Shown here piece by piece: positions 17,506 through 26,666 of a stretch of DNA of 64,000 nucleotides (the stretch's first letter is position 1; the number at the start of each line of letters is the position of its first letter). The stretch is taken from NCBI RefSeq assembly GCF_000612805.1, contig NZ_HG964407.1:248001-312000 (forward strand), in the 5' to 3' direction. This DNA is from Bacillus ndiopicus. Its GTDB lineage: Bacteria > Bacillota > Bacilli > Bacillales_A > Planococcaceae. A model generated the notes under the pieces. That model was not told where the DNA came from and ran no database searches. It worked only from the letters and a program-made list of their open reading frames with translations. Made by a program: the position numbers and the translations under genes.

Positions 17506-18420
17506 TCAATTATACCCATCATTATTTATCTTTTGCTTGTGTAAATACATTTGACGGTCAGCTATGTTTAACAGTTGCTTAACAGTCACCCCATCTTGTG
17601 GGAAACTGGCATAACCAATACTTGTCGAGATTGAAACAGATTGGTTTTCAACAATAAATGGCTCTGACAATAGCTCATGAATTTTTGCTATTTGCTTCTT
17701 GTGTTGTTCTATAGAGGATATATTCTCAACTAGCAGTACGAATTCATCCCCACCAAGACGAGCAAAAACAGATTGATCATCTGTTAATCGTATGCACCGC
17801 TCAGCTACCAATTGCAATAATCGATCTCCCTGTGTATGACCAAAGCAATCGTTAACCGATTTAAATCCATTTAAGTCCAAGAAAAATAACGTAAATACAG
17901 CATCTTCTTGCCTAGTTAGATTTTCTATTCGATCTAAAATAAATTTTCTGTTTGGTAAATTCGTTAAGCTATCATAGAAAGCATAACGCTCTAAGCTTTT
18001 TGTAAATCCTATTGAATTTTGCAAAGACTTATTCAGCTTGTGAATCCGCTCATAATGATTTGTAACATCGTGAATTTCTAACATCACGTATATTTCATTA
18101 TCTAATTCAATATGTCTTATTAACATATTTTGTCGTAATTTTTTTGTATTTTCAAAATGAAAATCTACAAAATATCCATGCATCGCGGCTGAACAAAAAT
18201 TTTTTTGTTTATTCCAAAGTGCCTTTTCGAACATTTGAATATATATATTTCTATTTAACCGTGGAATAACCTGTGTCACGTGTAGGCCTTCAACATCGCT
18301 CTTATTTTGACCTGTATATTTCTCTAACCAGTTATTCCATAATTGAATATTCAGTTGCTCGTCTAGCAAAACTATCCCATTGTCTAACTGATTAATAATA
18401 GTTAAATATAAATTATTCAT
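17506..18420 (-). CDS. PAS-GGDEF diguanylate cyclase
   Basis: A 304-residue soluble protein. Residues 1-125 look like a PAS sensor (IINQLDNGIVLLDEQLNIQLWN, then IEHDVTNHYERIHKLN as the linker). Residues 140-300 are a GGDEF domain: DSLTNLPNRKFI, LDLNGFKSVND and the active loop ARLGGDEFVLL. The RxxD inhibitory site is absent from its usual place, so product feedback is unlikely. It would make c-di-GMP from two GTP. The start overlaps the end of the CheC-like gene by 8 bp, placing it third in an operon with CheY-like and CheC-like proteins. Confidence 0.88.
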   Translation of the reverse strand: MNNLYLTIINQLDNGIVLLDEQLNIQLWNNWLEKYTGQNKSDVEGLHVTQVIPRLNRNIYIQMFEKALWNKQKNFCSAAMHGYFVDFHFENTKKLRQNMLIRHIELDNEIYVMLEIHDVTNHYERIHKLNKSLQNSIGFTKSLERYAFYDSLTNLPNRKFILDRIENLTRQEDAVFTLFFLDLNGFKSVNDCFGHTQGDRLLQLVAERCIRLTDDQSVFARLGGDEFVLLVENISSIEQHKKQIAKIHELLSEPFIVENQSVSISTSIGYASFPQDGVTVKQLLNIADRQMYLHKQKINNDGYN

Positions 18421-19045
18421 CTACGTCCCTACTAATCTCATCCACTTTTTGTATTAAAAACTCTATAGACTCTAATGAGAATTTAATTAAAATGAGGCCA
18501 ATTACTTCGGATTCATCAACACTGAAGTTTACATATAGTAATAATATGTTACTTTCTTGTGAGTTGAAAAATGTTTTGCTAAATTCCCCTTGTTCGTGCA
18601 AAACAACTTGCGGCACATCGTAATCTAACTTCATTTCAAGAAGGCTTCCCATTCCTCCCATTATTGCATTCAATATAATATTACCTATTTCTTTCACTAC
18701 ATCAAAATCCTCATCGCTAAAAGAGGATTCTTCTGCTTCCATTGCATATTCCTCGCCTAAGCAAAGTGCAGTCACATATTTAATTTGCTCAGTAGGAAAA
18801 ATAAACTCAGCTCTTCCCGAGAAAACATTACCGAATTTTAAAGAAGTAGATAAAATCGTTCCATTTAAAATCGGAATTAAATTATCTTTATCTATGAAAT
18901 CCAAGTCCCTAATCGATAATAACTCTACTTCTGGAACAGATAAAAAAATTCTTTTTTGAAGAATTTCTGACAGCAAGTTAGCAGCTTCACCAACAAATAC
19001 ATTGTACATTTCTTTTAATATATCTTCTTGCGTAGTTGTAAGCAT
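18413..19045 (-). CDS. CheC-like chemotaxis phosphatase
   Basis: A 210-residue protein with the duplicated CheC-type helix motif. The first copy is LKEMYNVFVGEAANLLSEIL near residue 14 and the second is VVKEIGNIILNAIMGGMGSL near residue 115; both keep the E-x-x-N pair that coordinates attack on phospho-CheY. The family dephosphorylates CheY-type regulators. ATG at 19045 follows AAGGG by 8 nt; an in-frame GTG at 19054 overlaps the previous stop. It lies between a CheY-like gene and a GGDEF gene. Confidence 0.85.
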   Translation of the reverse strand: MLTTTQEDILKEMYNVFVGEAANLLSEILQKRIFLSVPEVELLSIRDLDFIDKDNLIPILNGTILSTSLKFGNVFSGRAEFIFPTEQIKYVTALCLGEEYAMEAEESSFSDEDFDVVKEIGNIILNAIMGGMGSLLEMKLDYDVPQVVLHEQGEFSKTFFNSQESNILLLYVNFSVDESEVIGLILIKFSLESIEFLIQKVDEISRDVDE

Positions 19046-19050
19046 GGAGT

Positions 19051-19410
19051 TCACCCTTCTATCAATAGCTTGATTTCCTCAAGCTTGTCAACATTTATTG
19101 GCTTGTTAATAAATGTTAACGCTCCAGCAGCTAAAGCCTCTTCACGAACCGTTAATTGCACATCTGCTGAAAGTACAATAATTTTAGCATCCGGGAATTT
19201 CTTAATAAGCTGAACAATCGCTTCTTGTCCAGTCATATTCGGCATTAACAAATCCATAAATACCAAATCAGGTAAAAAAGTCCCGTATTTTTCTATACAT
19301 TCCACACCATCGTCCGCAGTTTCATAAACAGCGTCTGGATATATTGACCTTAATGTTTTTATAGTTATTTTTTGAGAAAATGCAGAATCATCAACAACAA
19401 GTATTTTCAT
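19051..19410 (-). CDS. CheY-like single-domain response regulator
   Basis: A 119-residue receiver domain without an output domain. The acidic pair is in ILVVDDSAF, the phospho-acceptor Asp is in DLVFMDLLMPNMTG near residue 53, the conserved switch residue lies in IIVLSADV, and the Lys is in TFINKPIN near residue 104. The GAAGGGG ribosome site is well placed. It is the first gene of a three-gene unit; the adjacent CheC-like protein is the obvious phosphatase, while the kinase must lie elsewhere. Confidence 0.9.
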   Translation of the reverse strand: MKILVVDDSAFSQKITIKTLRSIYPDAVYETADDGVECIEKYGTFLPDLVFMDLLMPNMTGQEAIVQLIKKFPDAKIIVLSADVQLTVREEALAAGALTFINKPINVDKLEEIKLLIEG

Positions 19411-19762
19411 AAAATTCCCCTTCTCTTATATACTTATTGTTTAATGATAACACATCTATTAGTCATTTTAAATCATGCAAATATAACATTAACAAAAGCG
19501 TCATTATTTTATAGGAAATAAAGACTATAAAATAGAACCTTCACAAGACCTTATTACTCATCACACAAAAATGTATTTAGTATTAAATATCAATAATATA
19601 TCCAATTCTTTCAATGGTCAGCGGACTATTATTTCTATCAAAATCCAAATTCGTTTTACAGGATTCATTGAGCCTTGTATTATCCATATATCTAAATAGA
19701 ACACTTTACCTATTTCCTATATGTTATGATATAAAATAGCATGTAAGTGTAGGAGGGTTTTT
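19411..19762. other. divergent intergenic region
   Basis: About 350 bp between the divergent CheY-like and MazG-like genes. It should hold both promoters; a TATGATATAAAAT -10-like stretch lies at 19725-19737, ahead of the MazG-like gene. No coding sequence was seen. Confidence 0.4.
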
Positions 19763-20077
19763 ATGAATATTTTTGAGTATCAGCAATGGATTACAGAGTT
19801 TTATAAAAATCGAAATTGGTATGAATTAAGCCCATTTATTCGAGTGAATTTTTTAACAGAGGAGGTTGGTGAGGTTTCAAGAGCCATTCGTACAATTGAG
19901 ATCGGGCGTGATCGTCCAGATGAAACAGCTATAACAAAGGACGATCAAATCAACAATTTAAAAGAAGAGCTTGGAGATGTCCTTGATAATCTTTTCATTT
20001 TAGCTGACAAATATGACATCGATTTAACAGAAATTATGATTAGCCATAAAGAAAAGCTGATGAATCGCTATAAATAG
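19763..20077 (+). CDS. MazG-like nucleotide pyrophosphohydrolase
   Basis: A 104-residue all-alpha NTP pyrophosphohydrolase. The magnesium-binding pattern is LTEEVGEVSRAI (ExxE) at about residue 34 and LKEELGDVLDNL (ExxxD) at about residue 73. Such proteins hydrolyse nucleoside triphosphates to monophosphate and PPi and clear non-canonical nucleotides. The length fits the short MazG/YpjD-like class. AGGAGG is well placed before the ATG, and a strong terminator follows. Confidence 0.88.
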   Translation: MNIFEYQQWITEFYKNRNWYELSPFIRVNFLTEEVGEVSRAIRTIEIGRDRPDETAITKDDQINNLKEELGDVLDNLFILADKYDIDLTEIMISHKEKLMNRYK

Positions 20078-20109
20078 AAGGAATTGGCGCGCCAATCCCT
20101 TCTATTTTG
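20076..20109 (+). terminator. terminator of the MazG-like gene
   Basis: A GC-rich stem (AGAAGGAATTGGC / GCCAATCCCTTCT) followed by ATTTTG starts right at the stop codon. Confidence 0.85.
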
Positions 20110-20122
20110 CCGAAAACGGGGG

Positions 20123-20221
20123 TTATTCCACGTTTTCGGGGATTTATTCTACGTTCCCCACTGTTTATTCTACGTTTTTTGAAGTTTATTCTACGTTTTC
20201 AGCTATTTATTCTACGTTCTT
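20123..20221. repeat. 21-bp tandem repeat array, five units
   Basis: The core TTATTC(T/C)ACGTT begins at 20123, 20144, 20165, 20186 and 20207, an exact 21-bp period. The spacer between cores varies in sequence but not in length. The last unit overlaps the final codons of the YdeI-like gene on the minus strand (Asn-Val-Glu-stop), so the array seems to grow out of, or into, that 3' end. Confidence 0.85.
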
Positions 20222-20860
20222 ATGTGAACCATCGCAATTAGGCATGCGCTTGGAAAATCCACAAACACAATCCTTTAAACCTTTGCCATTTAAAATTCGC
20301 GGCATATTTTTTTCAATGCGTGCTGTTCGTGTTTCCGATTTTTTAGCCTGTCCAATATGCATGATATATTCACGCTGTCTGCCTGGCGTCAATGTCTCGA
20401 ACGCCTCTTGAAAGGCAGCATTCTCAGAGAATTTACTTTGCAACTCCTCTGGAATTTCGATTTCCGTCTCCCTTTTCACTTCAACTTTTAAGCCTGCTTT
20501 TTCGACTTCAATCGCTTTAGTGATATATTCCTTGATAACTGGTTCTAACTCTAATATTTCTTGCAAATTTTTAAAGCGAATTTGGCGAGCTGCCTGCACT
20601 TTCTCTGTTTGCTGTACTAAAATGCCCTTTGGATCTGACAATAATGCCCCTTTATGAAATAGCAGTGCACAATATTCTTTGAAGCCGTGCATAAGTACAA
20701 CATTTTTATTTTGCAATGTATAACAAGGATGCATCCACTTGAAATCCTCTGTTAAACCACTATCTAATACGATTCTCCTCAATGCTTGAAATTCTTCTTT
20801 CCATGTCGTCGCATTACTTAAAAACTCATCTACCTTTGGATTTAGCTTACTTTCCATCAT
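20207..20860 (-). CDS. YdeI/OmpD-associated family protein with CDGSH-like tail
   Basis: A 217-residue cytoplasmic protein. The N-terminal 110 residues are a DUF1801/YdhG-type domain (FKWMHPCYTLQNKNVVLMHGFKEY, then FHKGALL). Residues 150-190 are the YdeI/OmdA domain (FETLTPGRQREYIMHIGQAK). The tail CVCGFSKRMPNCDGSH resembles a CDGSH iron-sulfur ligand set (Cys, Cys, Cys, His), so metal or cluster binding is possible. GAGG lies 8 nt before ATG at 20860. The last codons lie in a 21-bp repeat unit. The reaction is not known. Confidence 0.8.
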   Translation of the reverse strand: MMESKLNPKVDEFLSNATTWKEEFQALRRIVLDSGLTEDFKWMHPCYTLQNKNVVLMHGFKEYCALLFHKGALLSDPKGILVQQTEKVQAARQIRFKNLQEILELEPVIKEYITKAIEVEKAGLKVEVKRETEIEIPEELQSKFSENAAFQEAFETLTPGRQREYIMHIGQAKKSETRTARIEKNMPRILNGKGLKDCVCGFSKRMPNCDGSHKNVE

Positions 20861-20926
20861 TTTTAACACCTCATTACTCTTTAAATATTGAATCCTGGAA
20901 ATACTTTTTCTAAATAATTATACATC

Positions 20927-21928
20927 TTATATTTTAAATACTTCATGAATCGCCCCTACCTCGATACCTCCATCACTTTTAATAATGCTTGGTCTAAGTG
21001 CTCGAACTCTTTCGATTGTCGCTTTATTGGCATAATCAATTTGCTCTAAAATCGAAGCAATGACATTCGGCCAAACATCTTCAGAGCCATCTAATATTTT
21101 TAATGCAAAGCCTAAGCGCTCCTTTTTCAAGCCAAGGCAATAGACGCCTTTCGCCCCGCCCTTCGCTACAATATTGCGGTCCTCTAGTAATGCTGAACAA
21201 ATAAAATGTTCAGAGGCAACGATATTAAATTCATTGTTCATAATATTTGTCATGCGCTCCACAGCTTCCCTTAGCTCCACATCCTCAATTAAATCTGGGC
21301 ACGCTAATTTCAAGCTAACAATCGCCATATTATGTAATGGGATAGCGAAAACTGGGACACCACATCCATCTATTCCTACATGAATTTCAGAAAGTGGCGT
21401 TTCCGATAAATACGATAGGATTTGCAAAATTTGTCGCTGGAGTGGATGCTCCACTTTCCAATAGCCATCTATAGATAATCCTAGTTCCCGACATGTTGCA
21501 ATAAAGCCCATGTGTTTACCTGCACAATTATGATAAAGCCTTCTTTTTTCAATATTCCGACGAATCATTTCATCCCTAGGCACTGCATTTAAAGAATGAG
21601 CTGGAGGACAAAATAGGGAGCTTTCCTCAATATTTAACTTCTCCTGCATCGATTCTAATGCTTCAATATGATATGTTTCACCACGCTGTGATGCTGTCAA
21701 TAAAGCAGCCTCTTTATCTGATAAGCCATACTTAAAATCAATTTTTGCTAAAAAAGCTGGCAAAGCTTGAATTGGTTTCGATGCAGAACGGAAATAGGTT
21801 TTATGCTGTATATCACCAACTCGATAAATTGCCTCTTTCCTATCATTCACACCACAAATAACCCCTGCATAAACATTTTCCAACAAATTCGCTCTCGTTT
21901 CCTCTACTAGCGTTTTGTATTGCATCAT
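20927..21928 (-). CDS. asparaginase II-type amidohydrolase
   Basis: A 333-residue protein of the asparaginase_II family (thermolabile rhizobial type, unrelated to AnsA). Characteristic stretches are TYFRSASKPIQALPAF near residue 45, LTASQRGE near 78, and YHNCAGKHMGF near 132, which holds the conserved Cys and Lys, plus HVGIDGCGVPVFAIPL. It would deamidate L-asparagine or a related amide. The start is the first of two ATGs, behind a GGGGG site. A decayed gene on the same strand lies directly upstream. Confidence 0.85.
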   Translation of the reverse strand: MMQYKTLVEETRANLLENVYAGVICGVNDRKEAIYRVGDIQHKTYFRSASKPIQALPAFLAKIDFKYGLSDKEAALLTASQRGETYHIEALESMQEKLNIEESSLFCPPAHSLNAVPRDEMIRRNIEKRRLYHNCAGKHMGFIATCRELGLSIDGYWKVEHPLQRQILQILSYLSETPLSEIHVGIDGCGVPVFAIPLHNMAIVSLKLACPDLIEDVELREAVERMTNIMNNEFNIVASEHFICSALLEDRNIVAKGGAKGVYCLGLKKERLGFALKILDGSEDVWPNVIASILEQIDYANKATIERVRALRPSIIKSDGGIEVGAIHEVFKI

Positions 21929-21944
21929 TTTACATGCCCCCGTT

Positions 21945-22094
21945 TTATTTCAAATAGGATAAAGTGTCTACTACTTCACAAGTCCCACTTTCTTCAAGAA
22001 ACTTAGTTACAATAGAAATATGTGAAGCACCCACTATAAAAATAATTCGCTCCTCTGTTGTCGAGTTAAATTCGCAAGAGGGTATAATACACTT
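21945..22094 (-). pseudogene. C-terminal remnant of a DUF5694/TraB-like protein
   Basis: About 49 codons are open up to a stop at 21945, reading ERIIFIVGASHISIVTKFLEE and ending VVDTLSYLK. This matches the usual end of DUF5694-type proteins (a GAGH-containing strand, then a FLE...F.VVD.L.YL tail). There is no start codon, and the frame is closed upstream at about 22095. The rest of the gene is gone; the AhpD-like gene on the other strand follows 59 bp on. Confidence 0.6.
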
Positions 22095-22153
22095 TTAAAG
22101 ATACTAAAAGTATAATTGAATTAGCTGTACAATTAAACTAGGAGGGATTTAAA

Positions 22154-22591
22154 ATGGCAAAACGTATGAATTACTACGAAATAGCACCTGAGGCAATGAA
22201 GCTGATGATTGAAACAGAAAAGTATATAAATAAAAGCAGCATTAACAAAAAGCTTGGGGAGCTTCTTAAAGTCCGTGCTTCCCAAATAAATGGCTGTGCG
22301 TATTGTATTAATGTTCATACTGCTGATGCGAAAAAGCTTGGCGAAACGGAGCAACGTCTTTATTGTCTAAACGCTTGGAGAGATTGTGTATTTTATTCAG
22401 AGGAAGAAAAAGCAGCTTTAGAGTTAACCGAGCATATTACTCAAATCGCAGATAAACGTGTGCCAGATGAATTGTATGAGAAGGTGCGTAAATATTTCAC
22501 AGAGAAGGAATATATAGATTTAGTTATAATAATTAATCAAATCAACAGTTGGAACCGTATTTCAATTGCGATGGGAAATGTAGCTGAGTAA
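22154..22591 (+). CDS. carboxymuconolactone decarboxylase / AhpD-like protein
   Basis: A 145-residue alpha-helical protein. The redox motif is VRASQINGCAYCINVHTADA near residue 45: CxxC followed by a His three residues later, as in AhpD alkylhydroperoxidase-type proteins. It probably acts in peroxide or thiol redox chemistry in the cytoplasm. AGGAGG precedes the ATG at good spacing. A hairpin without a T tract (GCGCAAGAAATC / GATTTCTTGCG) follows at 22609-22646. Confidence 0.87.
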   Translation: MAKRMNYYEIAPEAMKLMIETEKYINKSSINKKLGELLKVRASQINGCAYCINVHTADAKKLGETEQRLYCLNAWRDCVFYSEEEKAALELTEHITQIADKRVPDELYEKVRKYFTEKEYIDLVIIINQINSWNRISIAMGNVAE

Positions 22592-22608
22592 ATTTAAATT
22601 CTTAATGG

Positions 22609-22646
22609 GCGCAAGAAATCTCTTTTAAAAAAGTTGATTTCTTGCG
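22609..22646. terminator. stem-loop after the AhpD-like gene
   Basis: An 11-bp near-perfect stem encloses a T- and A-rich loop. No T tract follows on either strand, so this may be an RNA-stabilising hairpin and not a terminator. Confidence 0.5.
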
Positions 22647-22712
22647 TCACCCTAGATCTGTTTAGGAGAACTTTGTCTCAGCCATTTTTCATTAATCTCA
22701 CCTTAAATTTCT

Positions 22713-23181
22713 TTAATAGGAATAGATAGAATTCAATTTTCTCCCAACAAAATGAGTTGGTACAGGTGCTAGTCCTAATTCTCTTGCCCAAACAGAAAAC
22801 TGACCAATATGATGGATTTCATGTATAATTACATGATTTATTATTTCCTCAGCAATATATTCAACGCCATCCCAAGGAATTAGAATCGCTTTTTCTTGCC
22901 ATTCCACTAAATTCGTTGTTAGAAATTGAGCAATTTCTTTTCGATATTTATCTGACAAAGATTTAACCTGCGCAAGTTTCGAATAGTCAGCCTACAATAT
23001 CCTCTTTCCCTTGAATAGCACGAAGCCAGCTATATTCGACATCAATAATATGAAAAAGAGTATATAGAATACTTCCTACTCCCCCTGTTCTCTCTTTCCA
23101 TAATTCATCGTTTGACAACTGATTACACCACTCAAACCACTCATCTCTTACTTGCCAATTATATTCAAAAAGCTTAACCAT
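22713..23181 (-). pseudogene. DinB family protein, frameshifted
   Basis: A DinB/YfiT-type four-helix protein split by one extra base near 22985. The N-terminal half (MVKLFEYNWQVRDEWFEW, then HIIDVEYSWLRAI) holds the first metal His. The C-terminal half (ADYSKLAQVKSL, then HEIHHIGQFSVWARELGL) holds the other two. Joining DIV directly to ADYSK restores a normal protein of about 156 residues. GGAGG is well placed before ATG at 23181. Either a recent pseudogene or a sequencing error. Confidence 0.85.
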
Positions 23182-23209
23182 TGTACAACCTCCAACACAT
23201 AATTTTCTA

Positions 23210-23243
23210 AAAAATGAGGGTTGTTCAGCAAAGAACAACCCTT
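23210..23243 (-). terminator. terminator of the chemoreceptor gene
   Basis: The stem AGGGTTGTTC / GAACAACCCT has a six-base loop. On the minus strand it is followed by CATTTTTTAG. Confidence 0.85.
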
Positions 23244-23269
23244 TAGATAATCAAAATATCACCATTTAC

Positions 23270-24955
23270 TTAAACTCTAAACTTCTGAATTTGCTCTTGT
23301 AAATCCTGTGCATTGTCGCTTAAATTCACAGCTACACTACTTATTTCATCCATTGTAGCAGCCTGCTCTTGCATTGCTGCAACGACCATATCAATATCAG
23401 TAGCTGACTCTACTACACCTGTAGCGATTTCATTGACAGATGCTGATACTTGCTCTGCACTTGCCGATAATTGCTCTGAAGTAGCAGAAATGTCTTCGAT
23501 TTGTTCAGTCATATGTGTTACTGCTTCATCAATTGCATGGAATGCTTGTCCCGCCTGTCCAATAATTTCAACTCCATCTTTAACCGATAGAAGTGAATGA
23601 TTTACAGCATCTTCTACACTTCCTGTGTCCGCTTGGATTTCTGTTGTTAGCGTAACAATTGTATTCGCTGAGCTTTTTGATTCCTCTGCTAGTTTACGTA
23701 CTTCATCCGCTACAACTGCGAAGCCTTTGCCATGCTCCCCTGCACGTGCAGCCTCTATTGCTGCGTTTAGTGCAAGTAAATTTGTTTGATCTGTAATGTC
23801 TGTTATTACCTTTGTCATTTGACTAATTTCTTCAGTTTGCTTCGCTAGCTTTTGTACAAGTTCATTCACTTGTGTTGTGGAGCTGTTAATCATCTCCATT
23901 TGCTGCTTCGCCTTATTAATAATGACGCTACCGTTCGTAGCTGTTGCACTCGCTTCTACAGAGCTTGTTTGCAAGTCTTGTGCAGCCTCGGCAATACGCT
24001 GTACACCAACAGCTGTTTCTTCCATTGCTCTTGCACTTTCATTTGCTGCACTAGAGGCTATTCTCGTTATTTCAGCAGTATTAGCTGCACGATTTGTTAC
24101 ATCTGCTGTCGTTGCAGTCACCTGTTCTGTACTAGCTGATAACTGCTCTGCAGCTGCGCTTAATTGTTCCGAGTTAGACTGAACATTCCCAAGCAAGCTT
24201 TTCAAATTACTCTTCATCAAGTTGAATGCCGTTGCAAGCTGTCCAATTTCATCCTTCGTTTGTACGGGGATATCTGGCTTAGTTAAGTCCCCTTGGGCAA
24301 TAACATTTGTTGATTCAACAATACGAACTAACGGTTTTGTAATTGCTCGTTTTACAAAAACAACAAGACCAATACCGATTAACACTGCGATAATAACTAA
24401 AATAGCTGATGAAGCTTTTGCAATTGTAATCGCTTTTGCAGATTTCTCCCCAATATCATTCAAGTTTTCTTCTTGATATACTAGCATTTGATTTGCAATG
24501 CTTAAAATTTCCGTGTTTATTGCTTCCAATTCATTATTGACAATATCTTGTGCTTTACTAATATGACGCCCTTTTATAGCATCTAAAAACTCTTCAGATA
24601 CAGCGTTAAATTGAGCAACTTTATCTTTCATATTTGTGTGATGACCAAGCATCGTTTCTGAAGTTACTAAGCCCCCCAGTTCATTTAACTTTGCTTGTAA
24701 CAATTCTTGATTTTCAACAAAATTCTCTTCATTTTCCTTCGAAGCTTTTAATGCTATAGCACGCACATAAGCACCTTGTGCAGCTATACCAAAACGAATA
24801 TCATCTACAATACGAATTTGAGTCACTCGATTATCGAGCGCCTCGTCCATTTTGTTACCGATATTATTGAAATTTATTAACCCTGACACTACTATAATAA
24901 AAAGTAAAAAAATTATTGAAAAGAATACTAGATTTAACTTCTTACCAATGCCCAT
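23270..24955 (-). CDS. methyl-accepting chemotaxis protein
   Basis: A 561-residue chemoreceptor. TM1 is at about residues 7-29, a four-helix-type sensing region at 30-180 ([20 protein letters not shown], as in 4HB_MCP domains), TM2 at about 183-206, HAMP at 207-260, then a long coiled signalling domain. The hairpin tip reads [20 protein letters not shown] with [18 protein letters not shown], the conserved CheA/CheW contact. Start at ATG 24955, six bases after GGGGGAGG; the ATG two codons upstream abuts that site. It is monocistronic with its own terminator. Confidence 0.92.
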   Translation of the reverse strand: MGIGKKLNLVFFSIIFLLFIIVVSGLINFNNIGNKMDEALDNRVTQIRIVDDIRFGIAAQGAYVRAIALKASKENEENFVENQELLQAKLNELGGLVTSETMLGHHTNMKDKVAQFNAVSEEFLDAIKGRHISKAQDIVNNELEAINTEILSIANQMLVYQEENLNDIGEKSAKAITIAKASSAILVIIAVLIGIGLVVFVKRAITKPLVRIVESTNVIAQGDLTKPDIPVQTKDEIGQLATAFNLMKSNLKSLLGNVQSNSEQLSAAAEQLSASTEQVTATTADVTNRAANTAEITRIASSAANESARAMEETAVGVQRIAEAAQDLQTSSVEASATATNGSVIINKAKQQMEMINSSTTQVNELVQKLAKQTEEISQMTKVITDITDQTNLLALNAAIEAARAGEHGKGFAVVADEVRKLAEESKSSANTIVTLTTEIQADTGSVEDAVNHSLLSVKDGVEIIGQAGQAFHAIDEAVTHMTEQIEDISATSEQLSASAEQVSASVNEIATGVVESATDIDMVVAAMQEQAATMDEISSVAVNLSDNAQDLQEQIQKFRV

Positions 24956-25199
24956 TTCCATCCTCCCCCATAGCATTAACTTTTTACATTATGCCAATCC
25001 TCATTATGTAGTGCAATAATGCATTGGTATGAGAAGGCTCAATATATGTACACAGTTTAATTATTATAGACCCATTCAATGGAATTATTTTGTATAATAT
25101 AAGGCTTCTATTACTAATACACAAAGAAATATTACTTGTTCGTCTAATCGATATTCATTTTTAATATCTAGCAGCTCACTATCCTTCCGATGATCCTTA

Positions 25200-25208
25200 T
25201 GCTATAAT
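25200..25208 (+). promoter_or_regulatory. extended -10 element upstream of nhaC-type gene
   Basis: TGCTATAAT, an extended -10 box, lies 60 bp before the antiporter start. No good -35 is seen at the expected place. A TTCAC / GTGAA inverted repeat follows between it and the gene. Confidence 0.5.
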
Positions 25209-25267
25209 ACACTCTGTCACTTCACCGCGTTGCAGTGAAAGAGTACACATCTTAGAGGAGGCCCCTT

Positions 25268-26644
25268 ATGTTTCGTACTGAAGCGAAAACAACTCCCGTA
25301 TTTTGGGAGGCAATTACCCTTGTTTTAGTGATTATAGGCATTATGAGCATAAGCATTATTAAATTTAACGCACCGCCACATGTGCCTATTCTCATAATTG
25401 TAATTTTATTAATCATATATGGTTTACTAAAAAAGGTTCCATTTCACCATCTCCAGCAAGGTATGGTAAATGGGGCGCAGTCTGGTCTTGCTGCTATTTT
25501 TATTTTCTTCTTAATCGGCATACTTATTAGTAGCTGGATTATTAGTGGGACTATCCCAACATTAATTTACTATGGGTTTTCTACCGTGACATCTAGCTTT
25601 TTCTTTGCTGTTGTATTTATTATTACCTGTATCGTTGGCATGGCAATTGGTAGCTCATTAACGACTGTCGCAACAGTAGGTGTTGCCTTTATCGGTATGG
25701 CGAGTGCGATGGATTTATCGCTTGCCTTAACAGCAGGTGCAATCGTGTCAGGTGCGTTTTTCGGTGATAAAATGTCACCACTTTCAGATACAACGAATTT
25801 AGCATCAAGCATCGTTGGTATTGATTTATTTGAGCATATTAAAAATATGGCATGGACAACTGTACCCGCATTTATTGTATCTGTTATCGCTTATGCTATC
25901 CTATCGCCAAAGCATATAACAGCTTCGCTTGAAAGCGTCCAGGCTTTTCAATCGACTTTACTTGAGACAAATTTAGTGCATTGGTATGCATTATTACCTC
26001 TTGTACTACTTGTCATTTTATCTATAAAAAAAGTACCAGCTCTATTGACGCTAGCAATCGGCTCCATTTTTGGTATTGCGCTATCTTTTTTACACGACAC
26101 ACTTTCAATAGCAGCCATTTTGGACATTTTATTTAATGGTTATGTACCTGATACGACGAATGAAGATGTTAATGCACTGCTTGGTCGAGGTGGAATTGCG
26201 AGCATGTTTTTCACAATTACATTAGTATTGCTAGCGTTAAGCATGGGTGGTTTATTATTCACGTTAGGTATCATTCAAAGTATTTTCGCTAAAATTGAAT
26301 CTTCCTTAACTACATCACGCTCAGTTATTACAGGTACTGCAATTACAGGTGTCGGTGTTAACACATTAATAGGAGAACAATATTTAGCGATTTTACTAAC
26401 AGGAGAAACCTTCCGCGATCAATATAAAAAAGTCGGCCTTGCACCTAAAAATTTAGCGCGCGCCATAGAAGACTCAGGAACTGTCGTCAACCCACTTATC
26501 CCTTGGAGTGTCTGTGGTATTTTTATCACAAATGTACTTGGCGTTTCAACAGTGGACTACTTCCCATTTGCCTTCTTCTGCCTACTTGGGCCCATTTTAA
26601 CAGTATTTTTCGCATGGAGTGGAAGAACGTTATCGAAGATTTGA
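25268..26644 (+). CDS. NhaC family Na+/H+ antiporter
   Basis: A 458-residue protein with about eleven to twelve membrane segments. The NhaC core is clear: IGSSLTTVATVGVAFIGMA near residue 125, then AIVSGAFFGDKMSPLSDTTNLA near 160 with charged membrane residues typical of the family. Near the end, GTAITGVGVNTLIGEQYLAI and IEDSGTVVNPLIPWS repeat that pattern. It exports sodium in exchange for protons, or possibly exchanges malate/lactate as some homologues do. AGAGGAGG precedes the ATG, and the gene stands alone. Confidence 0.9.
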   Translation: MFRTEAKTTPVFWEAITLVLVIIGIMSISIIKFNAPPHVPILIIVILLIIYGLLKKVPFHHLQQGMVNGAQSGLAAIFIFFLIGILISSWIISGTIPTLIYYGFSTVTSSFFFAVVFIITCIVGMAIGSSLTTVATVGVAFIGMASAMDLSLALTAGAIVSGAFFGDKMSPLSDTTNLASSIVGIDLFEHIKNMAWTTVPAFIVSVIAYAILSPKHITASLESVQAFQSTLLETNLVHWYALLPLVLLVILSIKKVPALLTLAIGSIFGIALSFLHDTLSIAAILDILFNGYVPDTTNEDVNALLGRGGIASMFFTITLVLLALSMGGLLFTLGIIQSIFAKIESSLTTSRSVITGTAITGVGVNTLIGEQYLAILLTGETFRDQYKKVGLAPKNLARAIEDSGTVVNPLIPWSVCGIFITNVLGVSTVDYFPFAFFCLLGPILTVFFAWSGRTLSKI

Positions 26645-26666
26645 TTGAATAGCTCATAACGGACAT

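Noticed and set aside
20123-20221. CRISPR array
   Set aside because: The core is only about 12 bp with 9-bp spacers, far below CRISPR repeat and spacer sizes, and no cas gene is present.
23313-24476. Plus-strand frames opposite the chemoreceptor
   Set aside because: They are antisense shadows of the Ala/Ser-rich coiled coil and lack ribosome sites.
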